From Caulobacter sp. X (GTDB lineage Bacteria; Pseudomonadota; Alphaproteobacteria; Caulobacterales; Caulobacteraceae): DNA of 64,000 bases. Of the stretch, positions 6,664 to 15,730 are shown piece after piece; the first letter of the stretch is position 1; each line of letters starts with the position of its first letter. The notes below the pieces were generated by a model. The model was given only the letters and a program-made list of their open reading frames with translations. It searched no databases and was not told the DNA's origin. The stretch covers positions 2,108,001 to 2,172,000 of the forward strand of contig NZ_PEGF01000001.1 in the NCBI RefSeq assembly GCF_002742635.1. Direction: 5' to 3'. The translations under genes were made by a program, and so were the position numbers.

Positions 6664-8757
6664 ATGACCAAGACCGCGCTTCTGGCGACCGCCGCCACCG
6701 TGTTGCTCGCCGCCGCCGGCGCGGTCCAGGCCGGCGAGACGCCCAAGCCCGCCGACCAGGCCGCCGCCGTGACCCCGGTCCCGACCGGTCCGACCTCGCA
6801 GGCCCCGATGGACGACCAGGCTCAGAAGGGCGTGCTGGTCTTCACCCCGGACTTCTTCGCCGCCAATCGTCCGAACACGGCGCAAGACATGGTCAACCGG
6901 GTGCCGGGCTTCACCATCCAGGACGGCGCGGGCACGCGGGGCTTCGAGGGCGCGGTCGGCAACGTGCTGATCAACGGCAACCGCCCGGCCTCGAAGAACG
7001 ACACCGGCAGCAACGTCCTGTCGCGCACGCCGGCCAACCGGGTCGAGCGGATCGAGCTGATCCGCGGCGGGGCGCCGGGCGTCGACATGCAGGGTTATTC
7101 GGTCGTCGTGAACGTGGTGCTGAAGAAGGGCGTCAGCCATCAGCAGATCGCCACCTGGAACGCGTCGCTGTTCGACGGCGGCCACGACGTCTATGGCGGC
7201 AGCTATCAGTTCACGGCCACCAATGGCGACCGCAGCTGGGGCGTGCTGCTCAGCGACGGCACCTCGACCAGCGACTCCAACGGCGCGGGCCGCAGCGTGC
7301 GCCATGACGGGACGGGCAAGCTGACCCGCGACGAGGCCTATCGGGACGACGGCTATGGCGGCGGGCGCGGGCTCCGCGGCAACTGGTCGGGTCCGCTGCT
7401 GGGCGGCAAGCTGGAGGCCACAGCGCGCGTGGGCCGCAACGACTGGCACGAGTGGACGGACCTCACCTCGCCCACGTCGTTCCGCCGCAGCGCCTATGAC
7501 GAGGAGAGCCATTCGGGCGAGCTGGGCCTGACCTACACCCGGCGGCTGGCGCCGACGTGGAACCTGGAGACGCGGCTGATCCACTCGTTCGAGGACTTCG
7601 ACAACGTCTCGACCGGGGACGACCGGCTGAACGGCGTGGCCTCGCCCCAGCAGCGCTTCGTGGCCGACGGCGACAGCTCGGAGTCGATCCTGCGCGCCCT
7701 GCTGCGCCACGACCTCTCGGCGGCCCTGACGCTGGAAGCCGGCGGCGAGGGCGCCTACAACATGCTGGACGTGACCCAGGCCTACAGCGTGGGCGGGGTC
7801 GGCGTGCCGCTGCCCAGCGCCTCGGTCAAGGTCGAGGAGCTGCGCGGCGAGGCCTTCGCCAAGGCCACCTGGCGCCTGAACCCCAAGCTGACCGCCGAGG
7901 GCGGCCTGCGGCTGGAGACCTCGACGATCAAGCAGTCGGGCGACGCCGACAACAAGAAGAGCTTCTTCTACGCCAAGCCGCGCTTCCTGCTGACCTGGAC
8001 GCCGATGGCCGACAATCAGGTGCGCTTCCGCTTCGAGCGCGAGCTGGGCCAGCTGGACTTCGACGACTTCGCCGCCTCATCGGACCTGGACGACGGGACC
8101 GTCTATGGCGGCAATGTCGAGCTGAAGCCCGAGCAGCGCTGGATCTCGGAAGTGACCTACGAGCGCCGCTTCTGGGGCCAGGGCGTGGTGTCGATCGGCT
8201 ATCGCCACGACGAGATCATCGGCGTGATCGACCGCCTGCCGCTGCCGGGCGGCCTGTCGGCGGTCGGCAATATCGGCGACGGCACGCTGGACCGCCTCAG
8301 CCTGAACATCGTGGTGCCGACCGACAAGCTGGGGATCAAGGGCGGCCGCTTCACCTTCAAGAACGACTGGAACGAAAGCCACGTGAAGGACCCGACGACC
8401 GGCCGCGACCGGCCGATCACCAAGGTCCGCCCGACCCAGGCCAATATCGGCTTCCAGCAAGACATCGTCTCGTGGAAGACCCAGTGGGGGATCAACTGGC
8501 TGCCGCTCTTGGGCCAGGGCACCTATGACGTCGACCAGACCAGCGTCTGGCGCGGCTCGCGCTACTACGAGGCCTTCGCCGAGTACAAGCCGACCCCGAC
8601 CCTGGCGATCCGGGCGCAGCTGAACATCTGGGACGACTTCACGATCCGCCGCACGGTCTTCGCCAACCGCGGGCCCGACCGGACCGTGGCCTTCGTCGAG
8701 GACCGCGCGATCGACCCGCGCACCTTCGTCCAGCTGCGGGTGAGGAAGACCTTCTAG
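6664..8757 (+). CDS. TonB-dependent outer-membrane receptor
   Basis: A 697-residue protein with a signal peptide (MTKTALLATAATVLL to about residue 22), a plug domain (about 50-170, including the VPGFTIQDG and RVERIELIRGG signatures) and a long beta-barrel ending in aromatic Phe (RVRKTF), as expected for BamA-mediated insertion. Such receptors import siderophores, vitamins or oligosaccharides using TonB energy; the substrate is not evident. The ATG at 6664 has GAGGGGAAAG just upstream and gives a clean signal peptide, so I prefer it to the in-frame ATG at 6649. It has no operon partner. Confidence 0.9.
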   Translation: MTKTALLATAATVLLAAAGAVQAGETPKPADQAAAVTPVPTGPTSQAPMDDQAQKGVLVFTPDFFAANRPNTAQDMVNRVPGFTIQDGAGTRGFEGAVGNVLINGNRPASKNDTGSNVLSRTPANRVERIELIRGGAPGVDMQGYSVVVNVVLKKGVSHQQIATWNASLFDGGHDVYGGSYQFTATNGDRSWGVLLSDGTSTSDSNGAGRSVRHDGTGKLTRDEAYRDDGYGGGRGLRGNWSGPLLGGKLEATARVGRNDWHEWTDLTSPTSFRRSAYDEESHSGELGLTYTRRLAPTWNLETRLIHSFEDFDNVSTGDDRLNGVASPQQRFVADGDSSESILRALLRHDLSAALTLEAGGEGAYNMLDVTQAYSVGGVGVPLPSASVKVEELRGEAFAKATWRLNPKLTAEGGLRLETSTIKQSGDADNKKSFFYAKPRFLLTWTPMADNQVRFRFERELGQLDFDDFAASSDLDDGTVYGGNVELKPEQRWISEVTYERRFWGQGVVSIGYRHDEIIGVIDRLPLPGGLSAVGNIGDGTLDRLSLNIVVPTDKLGIKGGRFTFKNDWNESHVKDPTTGRDRPITKVRPTQANIGFQQDIVSWKTQWGINWLPLLGQGTYDVDQTSVWRGSRYYEAFAEYKPTPTLAIRAQLNIWDDFTIRRTVFANRGPDRTVAFVEDRAIDPRTFVQLRVRKTF

Positions 8758-8760
8758 CGG

Positions 8761-10380
8761 CTACTTGCGCAGCCGCTGGATCAGCGCCGTGGTCGACGGG
8801 TCGTGGTCGCCCGTCGCGCCGCTTTCCAGCTCGGGCAGAATGCGGTTCGCCATCACCTTGCCCAGCTCGACGCCCCACTGGTCGAAGGAATTGATGCCCC
8901 AGATGACGCCCTCGACGAAGGTCTTGTGCTCATAGAGGGCGATCAGGGCGCCGAAGGTCTCGGGCGTCAGGCGGTCCAGGACCACCAGGGTCGAGGGCCG
9001 GTTGCCGGCGAAGGTCCGCTGCGGGGCCAGGGTGGCGATCTGCGCGTCCGAGACGCCCTTGGCCTTCAGCTCGGCGACGACGTCCTCGGTGGAGCGCCCG
9101 ACCATGAACGCCTCGGCCTGGGCCAAGAGGTTCGACAGCAGCTTCTCGTGCATGCCGGCCGGGCCCTCGTCGGACTTGGCGACGCCGATCAGCTCCATGG
9201 GCGTGATGTCGGTCCCCTGGTGCATGCACTGGAAATAGGCGTGCTGGACATTGGTGCCTTCGTCGCCGAACACCACGGTGGCGGTGCCGCGCTGGGCGGG
9301 CTTGCCGTCGGGACGGACCGACTTGCCGTTGCTCTCCATCTCCAGCTGCTGCAGGAACGCGGCCAGGCGGCGCAGGCGGTGCGAGTACGGCACGACCGAG
9401 CGGGCCCGGCGGTCCAGCCCATTGCGATTGAAGATCTGAGCCAGGGCGACAAGGACCGGCGCATTGGCCTCCAGCGGCGCGGTCCTGAAGTGCTCATCCA
9501 TCGCCGCCCCGCCGCGCAGGAAGCCCTCGAAGGCGTCCCAGCCGGCGGCGACGGCCACCGACAGGCTGACCGACGACCACAGCGAATAGCGGCCGCCGAC
9601 CCAGTCCCAGAAGCCGAACACCCGCTCGTCCGGCACGCCGAAGGCGGCGGTCTTGTCCAGCGCGGTCGAGATGGCGGCCAGGTGCTGATTGGCGCCCTGC
9701 TCGCCCAGGGCCGCGACCAGCCAGGCCCGCGCCGCGCCGGCGTTGGCCATGGTCTCCTGGGTCGTGAAGGTCTTGGAGACCACCATGACCAGGGTCTCCT
9801 CGGGATCCATATCGGCCGTCGTCAGGGCGAACTCGGCGCCGTCGACATTGGCCACGAAGCGCAGGTCGATCGACGGCTTGATCGGCCGCAGGGCGTCCCA
9901 CAGCAGGCGGGGACCAAGGTCGCTGCCGCCGATGCCGATGTGCAGGATGGCCTTGAACGGCTTGCCCGTCGCGCCCTTGATCGCGCCGGAACGGACAGCC
10001 TGCGCGAAGGCCTTCATCCGCTGGCGGACCGCCTCGACCTCGGCCATGACCGGCTGGCCCAGCGCCTTGACGTCGGCGTCGGCCGGCGCGCGGAGGGCGG
10101 TGTGCAGCACGGCGCGGCCCTCGGACGAATTGATCGCCTCGCCGCCGAACATCCGGGCGCGGGCGCCTTCGACGTCGGCCGCGTGGGCGAGATCCAGAGC
10201 GGCTTCGAGACCGGCCTCGTCCCAAGCCTGCTTGGACAAGTCCAGGTGCAGGCCGGCGACGTCCAGGGTCAGCGCCTCGAGGCGACCGGGCTCGTCCTTG
10301 AAGAAGTCGACGATGCGCTGGGCGCCCGCGGCCTTGGCGGCGGTTTCCAGGCGGGTCCAGGCGGCGTCGAGATCGGCCAT
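8761..10380 (-). CDS. pgi: Glucose-6-phosphate isomerase
   Basis: A 539-residue phosphoglucose isomerase interconverting glucose-6-phosphate and fructose-6-phosphate. It has the family signatures GIGGSDLGPRL, SKTFTTQETMAN, and FWDWVGGRYSLWSSV, and the C-terminal GINSFDQWGVELGK with the catalytic-region Lys. The start MADLDAAW at 10380 matches the usual N-terminus; an upstream in-frame start at 10431 would add an unlikely extension. It ends 3 nt from the convergent TonB receptor gene with no clear terminator between them. Confidence 0.97.
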   Translation of the reverse strand: MADLDAAWTRLETAAKAAGAQRIVDFFKDEPGRLEALTLDVAGLHLDLSKQAWDEAGLEAALDLAHAADVEGARARMFGGEAINSSEGRAVLHTALRAPADADVKALGQPVMAEVEAVRQRMKAFAQAVRSGAIKGATGKPFKAILHIGIGGSDLGPRLLWDALRPIKPSIDLRFVANVDGAEFALTTADMDPEETLVMVVSKTFTTQETMANAGAARAWLVAALGEQGANQHLAAISTALDKTAAFGVPDERVFGFWDWVGGRYSLWSSVSLSVAVAAGWDAFEGFLRGGAAMDEHFRTAPLEANAPVLVALAQIFNRNGLDRRARSVVPYSHRLRRLAAFLQQLEMESNGKSVRPDGKPAQRGTATVVFGDEGTNVQHAYFQCMHQGTDITPMELIGVAKSDEGPAGMHEKLLSNLLAQAEAFMVGRSTEDVVAELKAKGVSDAQIATLAPQRTFAGNRPSTLVVLDRLTPETFGALIALYEHKTFVEGVIWGINSFDQWGVELGKVMANRILPELESGATGDHDPSTTALIQRLRK

Positions 10381-10496
10381 GAGGCGGCGTCCTTGCGTAA
10401 GAGGTCGGAGCTTTCCTTCCGGGCTTAGCAAACGGCCGCCGCCGCGTCATGGCGGACCAATGACGTTTTTTCAGGAGTTCGCCCCCTGAAAATCTC

Positions 10497-11102
10497 CTAG
10501 GCGTCCTTGTACTTGACCGAGCAGCCATAGGGCGTCGCGAAAGGCGTGGCGACCTTGCGGCCCGCCTTCACGTCGGACAGGGCGGCGGCGACCAGGTTCT
10601 TGGCGCCCGCGATGTCCTCGACCTTGCTGGTCGGCCGATCGTCGATCGCGCCGTCGTAGACGACCTGACCGGCCTTATCGATGACGAACATGTGCGGCGT
10701 CGTCTTGGCCTTATAGGCGGTGGCGACCTTGCCCTCCGGGTCCAGCAGCAGCGCCGTGGGCTTGGCGCCCTTGGCGGCCATCCAGGCCTTGGCGGCGGCG
10801 CCGTTGGCGAAATGGCCCTGCTTGCCCGGCGCCGAGGAGGCGATGGTCAGCCAGACCACGCCGTCGGCGCGAGCGGCCTGCTGCAGACCCTGCATGTTGC
10901 CGGAATAGTGCTTGCGGACATAGGGACAGCCCTCGTTGGTCCACTCCAGCACCACGGTCTTGCCGCGGAACTCGGACAGCGAGCGTGTCTTGCCGTCGGC
11001 GTCTACGGCGGTGAAGTCAGGCGCGAGACGGGCGTGGGCGACGGCGGGAACCAGGGCGGCCAGCGGCAGAGCGGCGGCGACGAGACGGCGGGTGATCGAC
11101 AT
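10497..11102 (-). CDS. Periplasmic thioredoxin-fold (redoxin) protein
   Basis: A 201-residue protein with a signal peptide (MSITRRLVAAALPLAALVPAVAHA) and an AhpC/TSA-redoxin fold: LAPDFTAVDADGKTRSL, then EWTNEGCPYVRKHY with a single conserved Cys, TPHMFVIDKAGQVVYDGAIDD, and a second Cys in TPYGCSVKY near the C-terminus. The fold is that of a thiol peroxidase or TlpA-like protein; the catalytic class is uncertain. A DsbD/ScsB-type reductase lies about 0.9 kb away at 12017. Caulobacter ScsB is known to reduce a periplasmic peroxiredoxin, so a substrate relationship is plausible but inferred. Confidence 0.8.
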   Translation of the reverse strand: MSITRRLVAAALPLAALVPAVAHARLAPDFTAVDADGKTRSLSEFRGKTVVLEWTNEGCPYVRKHYSGNMQGLQQAARADGVVWLTIASSAPGKQGHFANGAAAKAWMAAKGAKPTALLLDPEGKVATAYKAKTTPHMFVIDKAGQVVYDGAIDDRPTSKVEDIAGAKNLVAAALSDVKAGRKVATPFATPYGCSVKYKDA

Positions 11103-11274
11103 GTCGGGTCTCCAGCTATGAATTCCTCCCCGACCTGAAGCTGCCACAGATCGTGGTTATGCGAAACGGTCGCAAAATCGTCGCGTGCGCCGAAACTTCG
11201 CCATTCTTGCTTGCTCCCGTGTCCGCTCGCGCCCAGAAGAACGCGCACAGTCTCCACCCCCGCCTCCCCGCCCG

Positions 11275-12009
11275 ATGTCCCGCCTCAAGACCTTCGCCGC
11301 CCTCGCCGGCGCCAGCCTGATCCTCGCCGCCTGCGCGACGCAGACGAACACCACCGTCTTCGTGCCGGTCGTCGCCCCGACGCCGCCCAGCTCGCTGACG
11401 CCGCAACCGATCATGCTGTTCAACCAGACCAAGGACGGCCGCAAGCTGTTCACCCTGGACGCCGAGTTCCCCTATTGCGACGTCGAGACAGGCAAGGTGA
11501 TCGTCGTGCCGCGCTGGTATGTCACCGATTTCGCCAGCGTGCCCTGGTACGGTCAGGCCTTCATCGACCCGCAAGGGCCGACGGCGCGGGCGGCGATCGT
11601 CCACGACTGGCTCTACACGATCGGCGAACCGGGCAAGCGCGAGGAGGCCGACAACATCTTCCTGCGCGCGATGCTGAAATACGGCGTGCCGCCCTTCCAG
11701 GCCAACATCGCTTACAAGGCCGTGCGGCTGGGCGGCGAGAAGGGTTACGGCCTGCCGACCGACTGGCGGTTCGTCGACCCCAAGCGGCAGGACTTCGCTC
11801 AGCCCGCGCCCTTCCCCAAGCCGCGCACGGGCATGGTCCGCTACCTGCCCAAATGCCAGGGCTTCAAGGCGCTGATCCAGACGGGGTGGCGGGCCTATCC
11901 GCTGCCGACCGCGCCGGTCGTGGCCCCGCCGCCTGTCGTGATCACCAAGACGCCGCTGGACCAGGTCAAGGCCAGGCTGCCCTTCGGCGGCGGCGACAAG
12001 AAGAAGTAG
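11275..12009 (+). CDS. DUF1353 lipoprotein
   Basis: A 244-residue protein with a lipoprotein signal (MSRLKTFAALAGASLILAAC, lipidated Cys20) followed by a DUF1353-type domain: the YVTDFASVPW motif and ARAAIVHDWLYT, where the DFxSVP and HDWLY residues suggest a metal or hydrolase-like site. DUF1353 is common in phage lysis/tail regions and as a stand-alone envelope protein; its activity is not established. A Pro-rich C-terminal tail ends GGGDKKK. Divergent from the redoxin gene and convergent with the DsbD-like gene, 7 nt apart. Confidence 0.8.
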   Translation: MSRLKTFAALAGASLILAACATQTNTTVFVPVVAPTPPSSLTPQPIMLFNQTKDGRKLFTLDAEFPYCDVETGKVIVVPRWYVTDFASVPWYGQAFIDPQGPTARAAIVHDWLYTIGEPGKREEADNIFLRAMLKYGVPPFQANIAYKAVRLGGEKGYGLPTDWRFVDPKRQDFAQPAPFPKPRTGMVRYLPKCQGFKALIQTGWRAYPLPTAPVVAPPPVVITKTPLDQVKARLPFGGGDKKK

Positions 12010-12016
12010 ATCAGGC

Positions 12017-14173
12017 CTAGCCGCCTGCCTTCTCGATCGCCTCGATCACCATACCCTCGGTCAGCAGCTGGGGCAGGACCACCGGCGCGCCGCCGTCTTT
12101 CGGATAGACGACGTAGAGCGGCACGCCCACCCGGCCGAATTCGGCCAGGGCCTTGGCGATGACCGGATCGCGATTGGTCCAGTCCGCCTTCAGATAGACC
12201 GCGTTTGTCGCCTTGAAGGCCTCGGCGACCTTGCCGCCGGACAGGGCGACCTTTTCGTTGACCTGACAGGTCACGCACCAGGCGGCGGTGAAATCGACCA
12301 GCACCGGACGGCCCTCGGCCCGCAGCGCGGCGACACGCTCGGGCGACCAGGCTTCAGCGACCAGGCCCGGGCCCGAGGACGGCGCGGCGGCGTCCGCGCT
12401 GGCCGGGATCTTGGCGGCGAGGGCGGCGGAGACGGAAAGCGCTAGAGCGGCGCCGACGCAGAGCAGGCCGACCAACATCTGACCCAGGAACGCCTTGCCC
12501 GCCGCGCGGCGAGCTTGCGACAGGCCGTAGACCCACGCGCCGAAGGCGGCGAGCACGCCCGCGCCCAGCACCTGGCCCAGTGCGATCGGACCGGCCTGCT
12601 GGGCGAACACCCAGGTCAGCCACAGGGCCGCGCCGTACATCGGGAAGGCCAGGCCCTTCTTCAGGATGTCCATCCAGGCGCCGGGACGCGGCAGGCGGTG
12701 CAGGACAGCGGGAATGAACGCCACCGCCACGAACGGCGCCGCGAAGCCAAGGCCCAGCGCCGCGAACACGCCGAGCGCCACCACGGCCGGCTGGGTCAGG
12801 GCGTAGCCGAGCGCGCCCGCCATGAACGGCGCGGTGCAGGGCGCGGCCACCACCACGGCCAGGGCTCCGGTGAAGAAAGCTCCCAGCGCGCCATCGCGAG
12901 AGGACGCGCCGGCGCCGACGCCTTGGATCGAGGTCCCGATCTCGAAGACGCCCGACATGTTCAGCGCGACCAGCAGCATCAGCAAGGCCAGGGCCGCGAT
13001 CACCAGCGGCGACTGCAGCTGAAAGCCCCAGCCGACCGCCGCGCCGCCGGCGCGCACGGCCAGCAGCAGGCCCGCCAGCGCCAAGAAGGTCGCCAGCACG
13101 CCCGCCAGGAAGGCCAAGCCCTGGGTCCGCGCCTTGCTTTCGTGGTGGGCGTGGCCGGCCAGGCTGGCCGCCTTCATCGACAGCACCGGGAAGACGCAAG
13201 GCATCAGGTTCAGGATCAGGCCGCCGAGGAAGGCGAACGCCAGCGCGCCGATCAGCCCGCCGGGAACGCTAGCGGTCGACGCCCGGGTCTCGACGGGCGG
13301 CGCGCCCAGACCAGCGGCCGCGGCGGGAAGCTCGCCCGGGGTCGCGGCGACCTCCCAGGCCGAGCCGTCGGCCAAGGCCAGGACGCCCGCCAACTCGGCC
13401 GGCGTCGCGCCGTCGCCCGCGAAGTCGCGGCCGGGCTTCAACGTCAGGGTCAGGCCCTCGGGCCCGCGATCGATCGTCTGCTCGGCGGCGTGCTCGATCG
13501 ACTTGGACGAATAGGGGAAGAAATACGCGCCGGCCATGTCGGCGCCCTTTAGCGGGCCGCCGGTGACCGCCAGCTTCAAGACTTGGCCATCCAGCTTGAA
13601 GACCGCCTTCAGGCCGGCGGGCTTGGGCGCCTTGGCCAGAACCTCCGCGATCTTGCCGCCCCATTTCGGATCGGCGCTCGCCGCCCCCGCCACGACCGGC
13701 AGAAGCAGCGACAGCTCGGCGTCCTCGGGCACGCAGACCTGCTCGCAGACGAGGTAGGAGACCTTCGCGGTCAGGGAGACCGTCGTCCCGACCTGGGCGC
13801 TGGCCGGCGCGCTGATCGGCACGGGGATCAGCACCTCGCCCTCATAGGCGTAGTCCAGCAGCGGACCCAGCTTGGCCTTGATCGGCGTCGGCCACACCAT
13901 GTCGCCGGCGGTCCAGCCGGCCGGCAAGGTCCAGGCGATCTTGGTCGGCTCGCCCGCGTCCCCCGGATTGCGCCAATAGGTGTGCCAGTCCTTCTGGATC
14001 TTCTGGCGCAGGGCGACGTAGATCGTGCCGCCAGGCGCGACGCCGCTCTCCTGCGGGACAAGCTCGGACTCGATATGGCCGGAATTGACCACCGGTCCGG
14101 CGAAGGCGGCGCCCGCCAACACAGTCGCCGCCACGAAGGCTTGCAGGGCGAGGACGGCTCTCTTGAGGAACAT
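12017..14173 (-). CDS. DsbD/ScsB-family thiol:disulfide reductase
   Basis: A 718-residue electron conduit that carries reducing power from cytoplasmic thioredoxin to periplasmic thiol proteins. Order: signal peptide (to about 25), N-terminal periplasmic DsbD-alpha-like domain with Cys143 and Cys147, a polytopic membrane domain with the conserved cysteines in NLMPCVFPVLS and AAPCTAPFM, and a C-terminal thioredoxin domain with AAWCVTCQ (Cys633, Cys636). All three redox modules are present. The long N-terminal domain favours the ScsB subgroup over classic DsbD. The start MFLKRAVLAL at 14173 gives the signal peptide. The redoxin at 10497 is a candidate client. Confidence 0.9.
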   Translation of the reverse strand: MFLKRAVLALQAFVAATVLAGAAFAGPVVNSGHIESELVPQESGVAPGGTIYVALRQKIQKDWHTYWRNPGDAGEPTKIAWTLPAGWTAGDMVWPTPIKAKLGPLLDYAYEGEVLIPVPISAPASAQVGTTVSLTAKVSYLVCEQVCVPEDAELSLLLPVVAGAASADPKWGGKIAEVLAKAPKPAGLKAVFKLDGQVLKLAVTGGPLKGADMAGAYFFPYSSKSIEHAAEQTIDRGPEGLTLTLKPGRDFAGDGATPAELAGVLALADGSAWEVAATPGELPAAAAGLGAPPVETRASTASVPGGLIGALAFAFLGGLILNLMPCVFPVLSMKAASLAGHAHHESKARTQGLAFLAGVLATFLALAGLLLAVRAGGAAVGWGFQLQSPLVIAALALLMLLVALNMSGVFEIGTSIQGVGAGASSRDGALGAFFTGALAVVVAAPCTAPFMAGALGYALTQPAVVALGVFAALGLGFAAPFVAVAFIPAVLHRLPRPGAWMDILKKGLAFPMYGAALWLTWVFAQQAGPIALGQVLGAGVLAAFGAWVYGLSQARRAAGKAFLGQMLVGLLCVGAALALSVSAALAAKIPASADAAAPSSGPGLVAEAWSPERVAALRAEGRPVLVDFTAAWCVTCQVNEKVALSGGKVAEAFKATNAVYLKADWTNRDPVIAKALAEFGRVGVPLYVVYPKDGGAPVVLPQLLTEGMVIEAIEKAGG

Positions 14174-14288
14174 CGGCGACCGGACTTTGTGAAAACGACA
14201 GCGCCAGCACACATGGCCCGGCTAGGCGCTCTCGACAATGGTCAAGACGCGCCTGACAGTCGGCGAAGGAATCATCCTGGAGCCGCCC

Positions 14289-14681
14289 ATGCCCGCCGCG
14301 TTCGACGATATCGAGATCGGTCAGGTCGTCTCGCTGGGGACACGGGCCGTCGACGCCAAGGCGCTGGAGGCGTTCATCGCCGCGTTCACCCCCGGCTGGC
14401 CCGTCGAGAATGGCGCGCCCGATGCGATGATCTTCTCGATCTGGACCCGCCTGGACACCGAGGCCACCGCCGCCTGGCCGCAGACGAAGCGTCTGGGCGT
14501 CGACGCCCTGCGCTGGATGCGCAATCCGCCCGTCGGCGAGCTGCTGCGCGGTCGCATGACGGTGATGGGCAAGGACCCGGTCGGCGAGGGCAAGGGCATC
14601 GTCATCGCCCAGCATGACCTGCTCGACGAGGCCGGTCGGCTTGTCTTTTCCTGCCTGACCCGCAGCATCTTCGCCCGGTGA
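14289..14681 (+). CDS. MaoC-like hot-dog fold protein
   Basis: A 130-residue protein beginning MPAAFDDIEIGQVVSLG, the usual N-terminus of MaoC-type acyl dehydratases (FxDLxxGxxF-like). Members hydrate or dehydrate acyl-CoA esters. The D/H catalytic motif of true MaoC hydratases is not obvious, so it may be a non-catalytic or divergent member. The ATG at 14289 has GGAG 6 nt upstream; an earlier in-frame ATG at 14238 would add 17 residues. It is followed immediately by a strong terminator. Confidence 0.7.
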   Translation: MPAAFDDIEIGQVVSLGTRAVDAKALEAFIAAFTPGWPVENGAPDAMIFSIWTRLDTEATAAWPQTKRLGVDALRWMRNPPVGELLRGRMTVMGKDPVGEGKGIVIAQHDLLDEAGRLVFSCLTRSIFAR

Positions 14682-14690
14682 TAAGAAAAA

Positions 14691-14725
14691 GGCGGCGGAG
14701 CCGAAGCCCCGCCGCCCTCTTCATT
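14691..14725 (+). terminator. Rho-independent terminator
   Basis: GGCGGCGG (14691-14698) pairs with CCGCCGCC (14709-14716), followed by CTCTTCATTTT. Preceded by AAGAAAAA, so it can also serve the convergent sapC gene. Confidence 0.8.
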
Positions 14726-14743
14726 TTCAGCTGACGCCGAACC

Positions 14744-15532
14744 TTAGTTCAGGTTCGCGGCTTCGGCCTGCTTCAGCACGGTCTTGTTGATCAGGCGGTC
14801 CCAGCCCAGCAGCGACACCAGGTGCGCATAGATCTGCGCCAGGGCGCCGTTCTGCTGCAGCTCCTTCAGCTTGTCGGCCGACAGATTGTTCAGCTTCTCT
14901 TCCGAGACGCCGAAATATTCGGCGACGGTCACGGGCTCGCCAGCGGCGGCGCCGGTCTCGTCCTGCGGCTGGAAGATGGCCTTCTTCAGCTCGAACAGGT
15001 CCAGGTCCTTCAGCAGTTGGACGAACGAGTCCGTGCGGCGGCGCTCCAGCTCGAAGTCATCGCAGAACTTGATGCAGTTCTGGGTGTATTCGGTCGGCTC
15101 GCCCTTGGCGTCGAACAGCGGGGTCTGACCATTCTCGGCAAGCAGGTCCGAACCGCGGTCGATGCAGACGATCAGGCGGTCTTGCGTGTCGTCATTGGCC
15201 AGCACGAACGGATAGCGGCGGATGTAGGCCGGGATGTAGACGTTCGGCTCGACCGAACCGTCGGCGCCGATGAACAGGTTTTCCTGCTGGTTCAGGCCCA
15301 TCACGGCCAGCGGAACCTTGTCTTCGCCGGCGAAGATCACCGGGAAGGTCAGGGCGGCCGGCGCGAACTCGGAGACGGTCAGCGGGACAGCGGTGCCGGC
15401 GGCGGCGAACGCATACGGCTTGTCCTTGTGCACCAGCGCCAGCTTGGCGTGTTGCTCGCGGTTCAGCGGCTCGGGCGAGGTGTAGAACAGAACGTTGCCG
15501 GTGAGTTCGCCGGCGGACTGGGTCGTTGTCAT
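14744..15532 (-). CDS. SapC family protein
   Basis: A 262-residue protein of the SapC family (first named for an S-layer-associated gene of Campylobacter), common in alphaproteobacteria and without a proven activity. Recognisable parts are NVLFYTSPEPLNREQHAKLAL near the N-terminus, FPVIFAGEDKVPLAVMGLNQQENLF, the YIPAYIRRYPF motif, and a C-terminal helical region. There is no signal peptide. It lies 198 nt downstream of a ZnuD-like TonB receptor on the same strand; many SapC genes lie beside TonB receptors and tryptophan halogenases, which suggests a role in nutrient uptake or envelope metabolism. Confidence 0.88.
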   Translation of the reverse strand: MTTTQSAGELTGNVLFYTSPEPLNREQHAKLALVHKDKPYAFAAAGTAVPLTVSEFAPAALTFPVIFAGEDKVPLAVMGLNQQENLFIGADGSVEPNVYIPAYIRRYPFVLANDDTQDRLIVCIDRGSDLLAENGQTPLFDAKGEPTEYTQNCIKFCDDFELERRRTDSFVQLLKDLDLFELKKAIFQPQDETGAAAGEPVTVAEYFGVSEEKLNNLSADKLKELQQNGALAQIYAHLVSLLGWDRLINKTVLKQAEAANLN

Positions 15533-15730
15533 GAAGAGCTCTACGACAGAAATTGGAAACGGACGCTCGAACGCTTCGAAGACGACCGCAAAGGCTCGCG
15601 GTTCTAGCCGATCCAGCGGGATGCGGCAATCTGGCCGCCGTCGTAGGCGAGTCTGCGGCCCCGAGGGGTTCCGGGCCCCGGCGCATGCGGGCTCGCTAGG
15701 AGCTGTTCGCGCGCCCGCCTTCCGTCGGCG

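Noticed and set aside
10471..10496. Hairpin TTTTCAGG/CCTGAAAA as a terminator
   Set aside because: The dyad is clear, but on neither strand is it followed by a T-tract, so termination is not supported.
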